A program made the translations under genes and the position numbers. Positions 8,909 through 18,024 of a stretch of DNA of 47,913 nucleotides are shown one piece after another (the stretch's first letter is position 1; each line of letters starts with the position of its first letter). Origin of the DNA: Acidobacteriaceae bacterium (GTDB taxonomy: Bacteria; Acidobacteriota; Terriglobia; Terriglobales; Acidobacteriaceae); the NCBI GenBank assembly GCA_027323885.1, contig DAHVZT010000055.1:1-47913 (forward strand). The letters run 5' to 3'. The notes beneath the pieces were generated by a model. The model did no database searches. It saw only the letters and a list, made by a program, of their open reading frames with translations, and was not told the DNA's origin.

Positions 8909-9123
8909 GCTCTTTGAGGAATCGCTGGCGCAAGGATCTCGAAGGGCCGGTCCGCTTTGCCAGCCGTCGCACTGAAGTAGCATGTGCAGGTCGCCCGATT
9001 CGGTCACAAAGGCCGTCCCGTTCCAGAAGCCGTACAGGTTGAGGTGATCGCCCAGCGGCGGCGTCCTTCCATTTTGCGCCCTTTGAAAGCTCGCAACCGG
9101 AACCTGCCGGTGTAGCATAAAAC

Positions 9124-10332
9124 GTGCCTTCCAATCGGTCAGACCTGACTGCGAGCCTGCCCGGCAACGTTCCGCTCCTGGACTTTGCCCGCCAATACGC
9201 GGAAATCCGTGAAGATGTCCTTTCCGCCCTGGAGCGGGTATGTGACGGCCATCGATTCATTCTGGGCGAAGAGGTCGCGCAGTTTGAAAAGGCGGCGGCA
9301 CAAGCTTGCAGCACTCCCGGAACGCACCTGTACGGCATTGGGTGCGCCTCCGGCACGGACGCGCTCTGGTTGGCTCTGGCATCGAAAGAAATCGGCCCGG
9401 GCGATGCGGTGGTCACAACGCCCTTCAGCTTTTTCGCAACCGTCAGCTCCATTCTGAGGGTGGGCGCGCGGCCTTTGCTGGCCGATATCGACCCGCGCAC
9501 TTATAACCTGAGCGCCGCAGCAACCAAGGCTTTGCTGCAGGACCCGGGCCGGTACCGCGGACCAGCCAGAATCGCCGCAATCATGCCGGTCCATCTCTAT
9601 GGCCAATGCGCGGACTGGGATGCATTTTCCAGGCTGCAGCAGGACTTCAATGTCGCTCTGCTTGAAGACGCGGCCCAGGCGTTCGGGGCCCGGTGGAATG
9701 GCAGGCCGGCGGGCAGTTTGGGGGACATGGCTGCGTTCAGCTTTTATCCCACGAAAAACCTGAGCGCATACGGGGATGCCGGTATGGTGACGACCCGGCA
9801 CGAGGACCTGGCGGAGCGCGCCCGCATGCTGCGGGCCCATGGAATGCGCCAGCGTTATTACCACGATGAAGTCGGCTGGAACAGCCGGCTGGATACTTTG
9901 CAGGCTGCCGTCCTGCTGGTCAAGCTGTCCTATATCGATCGCTGGAACCAGCAGCGCCGCGAGCTTGCACAGAACTACGGAGAGCTCTTCCAGAAAGCCG
10001 GGCTTGCCGAGTGGGGAACATATCCTGAGCACGGGATCGTGTTACCTTACGTCGAGCCCAGAGGAACCCATGTCTACCATCAGTATGTCGTGCGGGTGCG
10101 ACGGCGCGACGAATTGAGGGCGTTTCTGACCGGACGGCACATCGGTTCGGAGATTTATTATCCCGTACCCCTGCACCTGCAAGCGGCCCTGCGTGAGCTT
10201 GGATACGTTCAGGGAGATTTCCCGGAAAGCGAGCGCGCGGCTGCGGAAGTACTTGCGCTTCCGATGTTTCCAGAGCTTACCCGCCCGGAACAGGAGCAGG
10301 TCGTAGCTGCGATCGCGGAGTTCCTCAGCTAG
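9124..10332 (+). CDS. DegT/DnrJ/EryC1/StrS family PLP-dependent aminotransferase
   Basis: A 402-residue sugar aminotransferase-type enzyme; family members transaminate keto-sugars during nucleotide-sugar or cell-surface sugar synthesis. Family landmarks: HRFILGEEVAQFEKA, the cofactor-binding GCASGTDALWLAL, EDAAQAFGA (Asp182, Gln185), and the PLP Schiff-base lysine Lys211 in SFYPTKNLSAYGDAGM. The C-terminal part carries the usual YHQYVVR and EIYYPVPLHLQ segments. The start is GTG 9124, since no later start codon precedes the conserved PLLDF segment; TAGCAT just upstream could be a -10 element, making the message nearly leaderless. No sugar-nucleotide genes adjoin, so the substrate is unknown. 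The last 4 nt (CTAG) overlap the stop of the opposite-strand lipoprotein gene. Confidence 0.88.
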   Translation: MPSNRSDLTASLPGNVPLLDFARQYAEIREDVLSALERVCDGHRFILGEEVAQFEKAAAQACSTPGTHLYGIGCASGTDALWLALASKEIGPGDAVVTTPFSFFATVSSILRVGARPLLADIDPRTYNLSAAATKALLQDPGRYRGPARIAAIMPVHLYGQCADWDAFSRLQQDFNVALLEDAAQAFGARWNGRPAGSLGDMAAFSFYPTKNLSAYGDAGMVTTRHEDLAERARMLRAHGMRQRYYHDEVGWNSRLDTLQAAVLLVKLSYIDRWNQQRRELAQNYGELFQKAGLAEWGTYPEHGIVLPYVEPRGTHVYHQYVVRVRRRDELRAFLTGRHIGSEIYYPVPLHLQAALRELGYVQGDFPESERAAAEVLALPMFPELTRPEQEQVVAAIAEFLS

Positions 10333-11507
10333 CGGTGCGCGTGGCGGCGCCGTCTGGCCCGGTGGGCAGGATGAGCGCCAATCGCGGTTTGGGCCGGGGT
10401 GGCCTTCTCGCCTTGCGGTAACACCCTCCGCACCAGATTGCCCTCCAGCCTGTAGGTAACCTTCTCCAGGTTGGTGGCGTGAGGAACTCCGGTTGCGGGA
10501 TCCAGACTGACCGCATTGTCCACGGCACGCTCAAAACTAAACTCAGGCGCAGGGGTCGCGGGCGGCTGCGAATCGCCGGGTGTCACAGTGACCGGGAAAA
10601 ATCCCGGGACGTCGCGGAGGCGAAAGGCAGTCCCGTAGCGATGCCGCCGGACGTCCCAGGTGAAGACGCGCACCTGGTCGAAATCGAACGGCATTCCTTC
10701 TTTGTACGGTGTGAGCACAGTCAGATACTCTGGCACCTGGCCATTGGTTTTGCCGGAATCGGGATCGCTCACGGTGCGCAGCACGTAGGCGCCCACCATT
10801 TTTTCATTTTCCGCATACTGCGCAACGTCCTCCGGAACATCGACCTGCAGATCGCGAGAGAGCATCCAGCCGGTTCGCCCGGCGGCATCGCGCACCAGCC
10901 ACCAGTCCTCCATGGGAACGGCCGGCAGAAACTGGCTTTCAAAACTCTGCTTCAACCTCTTCCCCGAACGGGAAATTGCTGCCTGCCGGGTCGCCGCTTG
11001 AGGTGTAGCGGCAAGGCCGGAAGCAGTTGACGGAGGATTACGCGGCACCGAGGCGCGCTCCAGAAGTTTTACTTTACTGTTTGCCGGAAAAAGATAGAAG
11101 CGCTGAGACTTCCGGTTCGGTTCCCGGTGGACATACATCTCGCTGTATAACACCGCCGTGGCCACCGCCTGCTGGCTGGCATGCGCTTTAGCGAGGGCCA
11201 GAAACCTGTTGTACTCGTTTTGGTCGACAACGGCGTGGACTTCCAGCCATCCGACACTCCCCTGCGGAGTCTGGACCTTGATAAAGTGCTTTCCCTGTTC
11301 CAGCACTCGCAGGCGTTCGCCGTTGGTCACCTGGGCAACGCGGTTGGCCACAACGGCCACATGGTCCCGCAGATAGATCTGTTTGACCGAGACATATACG
11401 TATGCGGGAGGCGCGGTTGGGTGGAAACGGCTGCAGCCGTTCACGGCAGTGAGCAAAAGCGCAACGAATAGGAAATTCGCCAGAGTTCTACAGCGACGAA
11501 AGTTCAT
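10329..11507 (-). CDS. Putative lipoprotein with bacterial SH3-like domains
   Basis: A 392-residue protein starting at ATG 11507 (a start 24 nt earlier at 11531 adds eight residues). The signal segment TLANFLFVALLLTAVNGC suggests a lipoprotein although Asn at -2 is not ideal. Residues about 30-95 look like an SH3b module (YVSVKQIYLRD, VTNGERLRVLEQGKHFIKV, GSVGWLEV), and a second one follows at about 115-205 (SEMYVHREPN...KVKLLERA...WWLVRDAAGRTGWML). The C-terminal half has a YRLEGNLVRRVLP segment and ends in a very basic His/Arg tail. SH3b modules usually bind peptidoglycan or peptides. It converges with the DegT-type gene and is divergent from nothing else; the next genes are propeller lipoproteins on the same strand. 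Confidence 0.78.
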   Translation of the reverse strand: MNFRRCRTLANFLFVALLLTAVNGCSRFHPTAPPAYVYVSVKQIYLRDHVAVVANRVAQVTNGERLRVLEQGKHFIKVQTPQGSVGWLEVHAVVDQNEYNRFLALAKAHASQQAVATAVLYSEMYVHREPNRKSQRFYLFPANSKVKLLERASVPRNPPSTASGLAATPQAATRQAAISRSGKRLKQSFESQFLPAVPMEDWWLVRDAAGRTGWMLSRDLQVDVPEDVAQYAENEKMVGAYVLRTVSDPDSGKTNGQVPEYLTVLTPYKEGMPFDFDQVRVFTWDVRRHRYGTAFRLRDVPGFFPVTVTPGDSQPPATPAPEFSFERAVDNAVSLDPATGVPHATNLEKVTYRLEGNLVRRVLPQGEKATPAQTAIGAHPAHRARRRRHAHR

Positions 11508-11569
11508 CGCCCGATAGGGAGACCCGCCCATGTCATCTCAGATAAAGCTGGATTTCTGTCCTTGCCTAC

Positions 11570-12745
11570 TTACGGTACTACGGACAAGGAAATCGCGCCC
11601 GCAGGCTGAGTCCCTGTCGTAGCGGACGCGACAGAATCCAGTTTTCCCGCAGTGGTGGCGTCGAACCCAAAGACCTGAAGATCGGGGTTCCCGCCGCTGC
11701 AGATGACGAAGATGTATTTGCCGGTAGGGTCCAGCGCCATCTGGGTTGGCCCGCTGCCGGTCTGGAAAGGAGAGCTGGCAAGCTGTTTCAGAGCGCCGGT
11801 GGTGGCCAGCGAATAGCCCGTGATCACGTTGACCGTGCGGTTCGCTACATAGACAAACTTATTGGTGGGGTCAACCACGATGGACTGCGGCCCAAGCTGC
11901 GATGGGAACGGCGAGCCGGGAATCTCGTTCAGGGTTCCGTTGGACCCGATGGCGAGAACGCGAATGCCAGCCCCGGCTTCCCCAATGAACAAGTATGTCG
12001 ACTTGTTGTCCGAACCAAACGTGTTGTCGGAAGAGCCGCCGTTGATCAGGGGGCGAATATGCGATTGGTTGCTCACCATACCGTTGACAGGATTGAACAG
12101 GAAGGTGTCGGCGCCACCCAGCCCGAGACCCACGAAGACGTGCGCGCCGTTGGGCGTGACATAGATCTGAGTCGGATTGCCGTTCGATAGCTGAATGGTT
12201 CCCTGGTTGGTCTGCGTCAGCACACCATCCGTCGGATTGATCTGAAAAATCAGCAACTGCGGCGAACTGTTGGAGACCATAAACAACCAGTTGCCGGAAG
12301 GGTCCACCGTCATCCATGTGGGATTCAGGGTTGAGGTAACAGGCTGGCCGTTGTTCCCGAGCGTCAGCACGCCGGTGCTGGGATTGATCAGATAAACGAA
12401 AACTCCCCCGGCAGCGGTCGCCACAAACAAGAGGGTTCCGTTCGGGTTCGCGGCAATGGCGCTGGGCGGAGTTCCCAACGCGTAGGAAGTGCCCGACAAA
12501 CTTGTAAAGGCGGTTTTCGGGACAGGAAAGCCCGCGATTGTTCCTGGATTGTAATTGGCTACGTACGCGTAGGAACTGTTGGCGCTTGTTCCTCCACCGC
12601 CGGAAGTACCGCCGCCTGAACTGGAGCAGGTGTTGTACGCCTGACACTCCGGAATAAAAAACTTGCCGGACCCGCAACCCTCGACAAATATCATGGAGAA
12701 CGCCACAAGCAACGCCAGGCCTGCACCGGACAAGGACGAACGCAT
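11570..12745 (-). CDS. Beta-propeller (lactonase/YVTN-like) lipoprotein
   Basis: A 391-residue protein from ATG 12745; in-frame starts at 12808 (ATG) and 12835 (GTG) would add 21 or 30 residues with no signal character, so the start that places a signal peptide first is preferred. Signal GAGLALLVAFSMIFVEGC ends at a probable lipid-modified Cys, then KFFIPECQAYNTC and a Gly/Ser linker. The rest is a repeating propeller: blades such as GTLLFVATAAGGVFVYLI, GNWLFMVSNSSPQLLIFQI, GAHVFVGLGLGG and NKFVYVANRTVNVITGYSL, each separated by about 45-50 residues with DP/NP turn motifs. It resembles the lactonase (6-phosphogluconolactonase-like) propeller family, but no enzymatic function can be claimed. 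It is directly downstream of a paralogue (12836-14197) and probably in its operon. Confidence 0.82.
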   Translation of the reverse strand: MRSSLSGAGLALLVAFSMIFVEGCGSGKFFIPECQAYNTCSSSGGGTSGGGGTSANSSYAYVANYNPGTIAGFPVPKTAFTSLSGTSYALGTPPSAIAANPNGTLLFVATAAGGVFVYLINPSTGVLTLGNNGQPVTSTLNPTWMTVDPSGNWLFMVSNSSPQLLIFQINPTDGVLTQTNQGTIQLSNGNPTQIYVTPNGAHVFVGLGLGGADTFLFNPVNGMVSNQSHIRPLINGGSSDNTFGSDNKSTYLFIGEAGAGIRVLAIGSNGTLNEIPGSPFPSQLGPQSIVVDPTNKFVYVANRTVNVITGYSLATTGALKQLASSPFQTGSGPTQMALDPTGKYIFVICSGGNPDLQVFGFDATTAGKLDSVASATTGTQPAGAISLSVVP

Positions 12746-12835
12746 TCTCCGGCTTATATTCGCGTTCACGGTGAGTTCTGCCTTGACGTTGGACAATTCC
12801 AGTTCCATTCTCCGGGGTTCGCGGTGCGCAAACAC

Positions 12836-14197
12836 CTATGGTGTGGAAGCGGTGATGTGTTGCGACTCCGCGCCCGAACCGGGGGCGCCATGAACGCCAT
12901 GCAATAGTTCAGGCCTTGGCGTCCCGCCGGATATGGCGATCAGATGATCGCCGTTCGGTCCGAGCGAAAGCGCGGCGAGCGAAGCGGTGGTATTGGCGCC
13001 AATCGCCGAGACCGGCTTCAGCCTGCCGTCCGCAGCGACCGAAAACCGCCGAATGGTGCTGGAGCTACTATTGGCGGCGAACAAATTCCCACCGGAGGGC
13101 CCCATCGCGAGAGAGTTGAATCGAGTGCCGGCTGCTCCGTTTGGAGAACCAGCGACCTCCTCCACCACGCCGTCAGCGACAATGCGGAGCGTTCGAATTC
13201 CGCTACCTGTTTCCGCAACAAACAGGAACCTGGACGCCCCGTCCGAAACCAGGGCGGTATCCGCGGCTGCAGCGCCGCCAACCGGCGCAACGTGCAGCAT
13301 CGGCCCAAGCGCTCCAGTGACCGCATCGAAGGAGAACCCGTCCACTCCGGACAGGCCCATGGCCGCGAACAGGTTGCGGTTATCCGGAGATAGATAGATC
13401 TGCGCGGCTGCGGGACCACTCAAGGGTACGCTCGCAACAAGCTGCAGCGTTCCCGTCTGCGCATTGACGTGAAACTCGGAAAGACGCGAGGTGCTGGAGG
13501 ACGCAACAAACAGCCATTTCCCGGAGCGATCCAGCGACATCCTGACCGGGTGATCGACATGAGCCGCAGGAGCGCCGCCATTCGCGAGTTGCAAACCGCC
13601 GTGGCTCCCGATCCGGTAAACCTGGATGGATCCGGAGTCCATGGCAGCGAAGAGCCACTCGGCCTGCGGAGTAGCGGCGACGGCAGACGGTGCGGAGTTC
13701 CTGACCACGGCGGGATTGCCTGCGCGCTGGATCTGATCGTCAGAGATCGCGTACGGAGTGATGCTTTGCTGCCGCGCATCGGCCACAAAAATGAAGGACC
13801 GCGATCCTGTCATCCCGGTCCCGGTACCGCTTCCAGTGCCGGTGATACCCGTGGTGCCGGTCGTCGTGCCAGTGCCGGTCGCCGTGCCGGTGCCGGTTGT
13901 TCCTGTTGTGCCGGTTGTTCCAGTTCCCGTCCCTGTTCCTGTGCCGGTGGTTCCTGTCGTTCCGGTCGTGCCCGTACCTGTTCCAGTTCCCGTGCCACTG
14001 GTTCCAGTGCCCGTACCTGTGCCCGTACCGGTCGTCGGGGCCGTGCCCGTGCCGGTGGTGGTGGTCGTTGTGCAGGTGTTATAGGCCTGGCAGACCGGGA
14101 TGAAGAAGTTCTTGCAGCCCGTCATCGCCGGTATTGCACCCATCAGGAGGTAGACCGTTCCACGCAGCAGGCTGCGGACGGGTTCGTTGTTATCCAT
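12836..14197 (-). CDS. Beta-propeller lipoprotein with long Thr/Gly repeat linker
   Basis: A 453-residue paralogue of the downstream gene. The signal sequence ends in PAMTGC (Cys28), followed by NFFIPVCQAYNTC, nearly the same as in the neighbour. Residues 43-131 are almost only Thr and Gly in a GT/TGT pattern, a flexible stalk or repeat tract. From about residue 133 a propeller begins (RSFIFVADARQQSITPYAI, EWLFAAMDSGSIQVYRI, GKWLFVASSSTSRLSEFHV, NRNLFAAMGLSGVDGFSF, SRFLFVAETGSGIRTLRI, GNLFAANSSSSTIRRFSV), with about 45-residue spacing. It probably sits on the cell surface or in the periplasm, anchored by lipid with the propeller held away from the membrane. The role is unknown. Its stop at 12836 is less than 100 nt from the start of the paralogue. 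Confidence 0.82.
   Translation of the reverse strand: MDNNEPVRSLLRGTVYLLMGAIPAMTGCKNFFIPVCQAYNTCTTTTTTGTGTAPTTGTGTGTGTGTSGTGTGTGTGTTGTTGTTGTGTGTGTGTTGTTGTTGTGTATGTGTTTGTTGITGTGSGTGTGMTGSRSFIFVADARQQSITPYAISDDQIQRAGNPAVVRNSAPSAVAATPQAEWLFAAMDSGSIQVYRIGSHGGLQLANGGAPAAHVDHPVRMSLDRSGKWLFVASSSTSRLSEFHVNAQTGTLQLVASVPLSGPAAAQIYLSPDNRNLFAAMGLSGVDGFSFDAVTGALGPMLHVAPVGGAAAADTALVSDGASRFLFVAETGSGIRTLRIVADGVVEEVAGSPNGAAGTRFNSLAMGPSGGNLFAANSSSSTIRRFSVAADGRLKPVSAIGANTTASLAALSLGPNGDHLIAISGGTPRPELLHGVHGAPGSGAESQHITASTP
13805..14071 (-). repeat. Low-complexity Thr/Gly-encoding repeat tract
   Basis: About 267 nt inside the propeller lipoprotein gene made of ACC/ACG/ACA and GGC/GGA/GGT codons in short imperfect repeats of 6, 9 and 12 nt. 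It encodes residues 43-131. Because the units are multiples of three, gain or loss of a unit would change linker length without a frameshift. A few interruptions (AP, S, A, I, S, M) break the repeat. Confidence 0.9.
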
Positions 14198-14537
14198 AAC
14201 GCTTTAGTGTACCGCCGGTGAGCGCCCCGCGTCCGGCAGACCCCTCGCCAAACCGTGATTGGAAAGCAGAGCGGAACTCCCGGAAATCCGCCTCTGACCT
14301 GGCCCTGATGCGCGCCGCGAAGCCATCGTGGGCGAATGAAAGGGATGGAAGGCCGACGAGAAAGCGTTGGGACTTGATGAACAACCATCGCGGCAGGGAT
14401 CGTTGCAGGGTACCAGGCGGAGGTTACGGGCAGGCCGGGAAGAGAAGAAAATAAAAGGATTGCACTCCTCCATACCGTCCAAGTGAGGACCACCGGCATC
14501 CAATTCGCATAAGAGATTTTGATTGGGAGGAAATCAA
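14198..14537. other. Intergenic region with no gene seen
   Basis: About 340 nt between the start of the Thr/Gly propeller gene (minus strand) and the DUF4142 gene (plus strand). It must hold the divergent promoters of both. I see short open frames on both strands but none with a recognisable motif, signal peptide or good ribosome-binding site. No convincing -35/-10 pair was found by eye. A strong GGGAGGA ribosome-binding site for the DUF4142 gene lies at its right end. Confidence 0.6.
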
Positions 14538-15071
14538 ATGAAACTCGTTCTTTCCGCTGTTTGCTGCATCGCCCTCGGCTCGGTTGCTATGGCGGCCCCC
14601 AAGAAACCCGCCGCGGGGGCGCCTATGACTGACCAGCAATTCGTGAACTTTGCGGCGCAAACCGACATGGTGGAAGCCAATCTTGGACAACTGGCCCAAA
14701 ACGTGGCCGCTGCGCAGCCGGTGAAAGATTACGGACAGATGCTGGTCACCGAGCACACGAAGGACTTCGGCCAGTTGAACGCCGCCGCCCAACAGGCCAA
14801 TCTCACGGTGCCGAACGCCATTGATACGCAACATGACAAGACCCTGATCAAGCCCATGGAGAAACTGAAGGGGGCCGCTTTCGATCGCCGTTATACGCAG
14901 GAAATGATCGCGGGACACACAAAAGCGATCGCGGTCTACAAGAAGGAAGCCGCGGACGCGCAGAATCCGGCAATCAAATCGTACGCCGAGCAGGCTTTGC
15001 CTGTTCTGCAGCAGCATCTACAAGGCGCAAAGGATCTCGCGAAGTCCAAGTCTTCCGCCAAGGGCAAGTAG
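14538..15071 (+). CDS. DUF4142 family exported protein
   Basis: A 177-residue protein with a Sec signal (KLVLSAVCCIALGSVAMA, cleavage before APKKPA), followed by a single all-helical DUF4142 domain: DQQFVNFAAQTDMVEANLGQLA, VKDYGQMLVTEHTKD with the characteristic His, then AFDRRYTQEMIAGHTKAIAVYKKEA and a final helical segment ending QQHLQGAKDLA. DUF4142 proteins are ferritin-fold-like periplasmic proteins often linked to stress, but their biochemical role is not established. The start is ATG 14538 because GGGAGGA lies 7 nt before it; a GTG-like upstream extension would destroy the signal peptide. The last residues are Lys/Ser-rich. It converges with the histidine kinase gene. Confidence 0.88.
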   Translation: MKLVLSAVCCIALGSVAMAAPKKPAAGAPMTDQQFVNFAAQTDMVEANLGQLAQNVAAAQPVKDYGQMLVTEHTKDFGQLNAAAQQANLTVPNAIDTQHDKTLIKPMEKLKGAAFDRRYTQEMIAGHTKAIAVYKKEAADAQNPAIKSYAEQALPVLQQHLQGAKDLAKSKSSAKGK

Positions 15072-15276
15072 CAAACGGTGCGTCCGGGGGGGGGAAATGT
15101 ACCTCCGGATCGCCACTCCTCGGCAGCAGGCGCTCGCCAACGTCACGGGAAACTAAATTTTTCTTCTGAATCGCTGCTCCAGGGGGAGGATGATCGCGGG
15201 GACAATTCGTTCTCCCTCACGACCTTCGGTGCGCCGCGTGAATGGCCGACCACCGGCGGCCTCTTGAGGCGGAGCC

Positions 15277-18024
15277 TTACGGCTCCCGTTCCGGGGCGAG
15301 GCGCGATTCCAACGGCAGAAAGATCGAGAACACAGTGCCGCTGCGGGTTGGGCCAGGCCGGCTCTTGACGCGCATTTTCGCGCGATGCTTCTGCAGGATG
15401 TCTTTGCTGATCCAGAGGCCAAGGCCCGTGCCATTGGTTCCCTTTGTGGTGAAGAAGGGCTCGGCAATGCGCTGCAGCGTCTGACGGTCCATGCCATGGC
15501 CAGTGTCGCCCACGGTGACCCGAACGCCTTTTTCGCCGGACACGGGATCGGACGCTTCGCGCGTACGCAGATAAAGCGTGCCCTCGCCCCGGATGGCATC
15601 CAGCGCGTTTCCGATCAAATTGCCGAATACCTGTCGCAGTTCCGAGGAGTAGCACTGAACCTCGCTCCGGTCACTGAAGTCTCGCTCGATGCGGGTGCGG
15701 CGAGAGATCCTTTTCTCGTAGAGTGCGGCCGCCGAGTCGAGGACTGTGGAAAGCTTCTCTCGGGTCGGCACGGTGGATTGCCGATGAAAGCGAAGCGACT
15801 GGGTAACGATCTGGCTGACGCGGGCCAGTTCTTCTTCCGCAATCGACGCATAATTGCGGGCGTGCTCGTCCGTCGTGCTTGTTCTTAGGATGTAGAGCAG
15901 ATTGGTGACCGATTCGAGCGGGTTATTGATCTCATGCGCGATCGTGGCCGCAAGGCGGCCGGCAAGCGCCAGTTTCTCCGTCTTGCGCAGCGTCTCTTCG
16001 GCCAGTTTCTGCCTGGTGACATCATGGGCGGCCACCGTCACTCCCACGACCTCGCCATCCGGGCCGTGAATAGGCTCGGCGTAGGTGTCATAGACCTCCT
16101 GGACGCCTTTTATGGTCAGCGTCATCTCCCGCCGGTCGGACATGTCGCGCTCCATCACGGAGCGCTTGAAGTCAATCAATTCCGTGAAGTCGCCGGAAGG
16201 ATCGATTTCATCGTCGCGTCTGCCAATGATCTCGTTCACCTCGAACTTTGGATGGGGACGATGAATCCATGTGCAGCGCAGATCGCGGTCAGCCGTATAA
16301 AGAATCAGCGGAACGTTGCTGAGCGCTACCCGTATGCGCTCCTGAGCCGCCGCCAACTGCCCGCGCGTCCGCTCCAGCTCGTCTACCTCGGTACAGGTGC
16401 CGAACCAGCGTGTCACCTCTCCCGCGGCGTTGCGTACCGGAATCACCCTGGTGATGAAGGAGCGAAACACTCCGTCGGCGCCACGCAGAGGGAACACCAT
16501 TTCAAAGGGATCGCCGGTCCGCAGAGACACATTCCATCGTTCCAGGACCGCTGGCAGGACTGCCGGATCATGGACCGATTGCCAGCCCCAGCCTTTCATC
16601 TGCTCGGCATCCGTGCCTGTATATTCGTACCATCGGCGGTTGTACCAGAAAACGCTTCCGTCCTTCTCTGCCATCCAGGCGAGGGTTGGAATGGAGTCCA
16701 CCAGCGCCGTGAGACGGGCTTCGTTCTCCTCGATTGCCCTCTGAGCCATGCGGCTCTCGGTTATGTCCTCCACCGTGCCCAGGAGTTGCGCGGTACGGTC
16801 AGCCGGATCATGAATCACCCGGACACACACCCGCACCCAGACCACTCTGCCATCCTTGCGCACGTAGCGCTTGGTCATGACCACTTCTCCGGTGGCTCCC
16901 GTCTCGACGCTGCGGTAGAAATCCTCATTCTCGTCGCGATCCTCGGGATGGGTCAGGTCGTTGGACGTCATGCCCTTCAGTTCTTCACGCGTATAACCGG
17001 TGATCCTGGACATCTGTTCATTCGAGAACAACAATCGCCCACTCGCAGCGTCGGTGATGCCAACCCCGACGGGAACGAGATCGAAAAGCGTACGGAACCG
17101 CTCCTCGCTGCGGCGAATTGCTTCTTCCGCGAGTTTGCGATCCGTACTATCGCGAAAGTAAACGGAAAGGCCGCGTTCGGAGGGGTAGCAATGACATTCC
17201 AGCCAGCGGTTCAGCGGATCGGGATAGAACTCCTCAAAGTGGACTGGCCGCCCGCTTTCGACCGCGAGATGGCAGCCGTCGTAGAATTTGGTGCCCTTCG
17301 CATGCGGAAAAAGGTCCCAGACTTTGGCGCCCGTCAGGTCCTCCGGGCGCAATCCAACGATGCGCGCACCCTGCTCGTTGGAGTAGGTGTAGCGCCAATC
17401 CTTATCAAGAACGACCAAGCCATCCGTAATGCTGTCGAGAACGCTTTGAAGGTTGACCGCAAGAGCGTCCCGCTCGCGAGTGGCCAGCACCTCTCCGGTC
17501 ACGTCCTGGCAGATGATAAGGATTCCACCGACCGCGCCACCCACGAGGCGGAGCGGGCTATAGCTGTAGGTCCAATAAACATCCTGAATGACGTTGTTGC
17601 GCCGCCAAGGGATCAGCACCTTTTCCCGATAAAAGCGCTCGCCGCGCTGCAGGACGGCCTCGAGTTGGGAGCCAACCACAGGCCACGATTCCGGCCACTG
17701 CGCGGGTGTGGATTGACCCAAGAGCGAAGGATGCTTGTCCGCTGCGAGCGGAATGTACGCATCGTTGTAGAACTGCAGCATTTCCGGGCCCCACAGGATC
17801 GCTGTAGGAAAGCAGCTTTCCAGCATGGTGCCGATTGCGCCCACCAGTGCCGGCGGCCACTGCGACATAGGCCCGAGAGAGGTGTTCTCCCAGGGAAACG
17901 CACGAATGCGGTCCGCCATTTCCCCAGTCGCGCAGAGGTGGTGAACGTCCTGGGGCGGTGCAGCACCGTCAAGCGTCTGGATTGACGTCTGGCTCCTCAC
18001 AATTGCGCATCGCTCCGGAAGCAA
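15277..18024 (-). CDS. Multi-PAS sensor histidine kinase (no membrane segment)
   Basis: A 915-residue histidine kinase. I count five PAS-like modules at about 36-175, 185-300, 310-430, 440-560 and 570-690; the third and fourth have clear PAC ends (LLGTVEDITESR, WFGTCTEVDELER). The HisKA H-box is AATIAHEINNPLES with phosphorylatable His697, followed by the ATPase domain: N-box GNLIGNALDAI (about 802-811), G1 VGDTGHGM (Asp about 840) and G2 GTNGTGLGLWIS. There is no transmembrane stretch, so it should sense a cytoplasmic or membrane-diffusible cue. The longest frame uses TTG 18024; GTG 18000 with GGAG further upstream is a fair alternative. No response regulator adjoins, so the partner must be elsewhere. 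Confidence 0.9.
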   Translation of the reverse strand: MLPERCAIVRSQTSIQTLDGAAPPQDVHHLCATGEMADRIRAFPWENTSLGPMSQWPPALVGAIGTMLESCFPTAILWGPEMLQFYNDAYIPLAADKHPSLLGQSTPAQWPESWPVVGSQLEAVLQRGERFYREKVLIPWRRNNVIQDVYWTYSYSPLRLVGGAVGGILIICQDVTGEVLATRERDALAVNLQSVLDSITDGLVVLDKDWRYTYSNEQGARIVGLRPEDLTGAKVWDLFPHAKGTKFYDGCHLAVESGRPVHFEEFYPDPLNRWLECHCYPSERGLSVYFRDSTDRKLAEEAIRRSEERFRTLFDLVPVGVGITDAASGRLLFSNEQMSRITGYTREELKGMTSNDLTHPEDRDENEDFYRSVETGATGEVVMTKRYVRKDGRVVWVRVCVRVIHDPADRTAQLLGTVEDITESRMAQRAIEENEARLTALVDSIPTLAWMAEKDGSVFWYNRRWYEYTGTDAEQMKGWGWQSVHDPAVLPAVLERWNVSLRTGDPFEMVFPLRGADGVFRSFITRVIPVRNAAGEVTRWFGTCTEVDELERTRGQLAAAQERIRVALSNVPLILYTADRDLRCTWIHRPHPKFEVNEIIGRRDDEIDPSGDFTELIDFKRSVMERDMSDRREMTLTIKGVQEVYDTYAEPIHGPDGEVVGVTVAAHDVTRQKLAEETLRKTEKLALAGRLAATIAHEINNPLESVTNLLYILRTSTTDEHARNYASIAEEELARVSQIVTQSLRFHRQSTVPTREKLSTVLDSAAALYEKRISRRTRIERDFSDRSEVQCYSSELRQVFGNLIGNALDAIRGEGTLYLRTREASDPVSGEKGVRVTVGDTGHGMDRQTLQRIAEPFFTTKGTNGTGLGLWISKDILQKHRAKMRVKSRPGPTRSGTVFSIFLPLESRLAPEREP

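Noticed and set aside
8783-9118. 111-residue minus-strand frame across the gap between the TPR-like and DegT genes
   Set aside because: No ribosome-binding site, no motif, and its 3' third is antisense to the TPR-like gene; I cannot exclude a small gene but do not support one.
15271-15286. GGAGCC-TTAC-GGCTCC hairpin at the end of the histidine kinase gene
   Set aside because: It overlaps the last codons and has no T-run on the minus strand.
15934-17985. 683-residue plus-strand frame opposite the histidine kinase
   Set aside because: The kinase strand has H-, N- and G-boxes and PAS repeats; the other strand has nothing recognisable.
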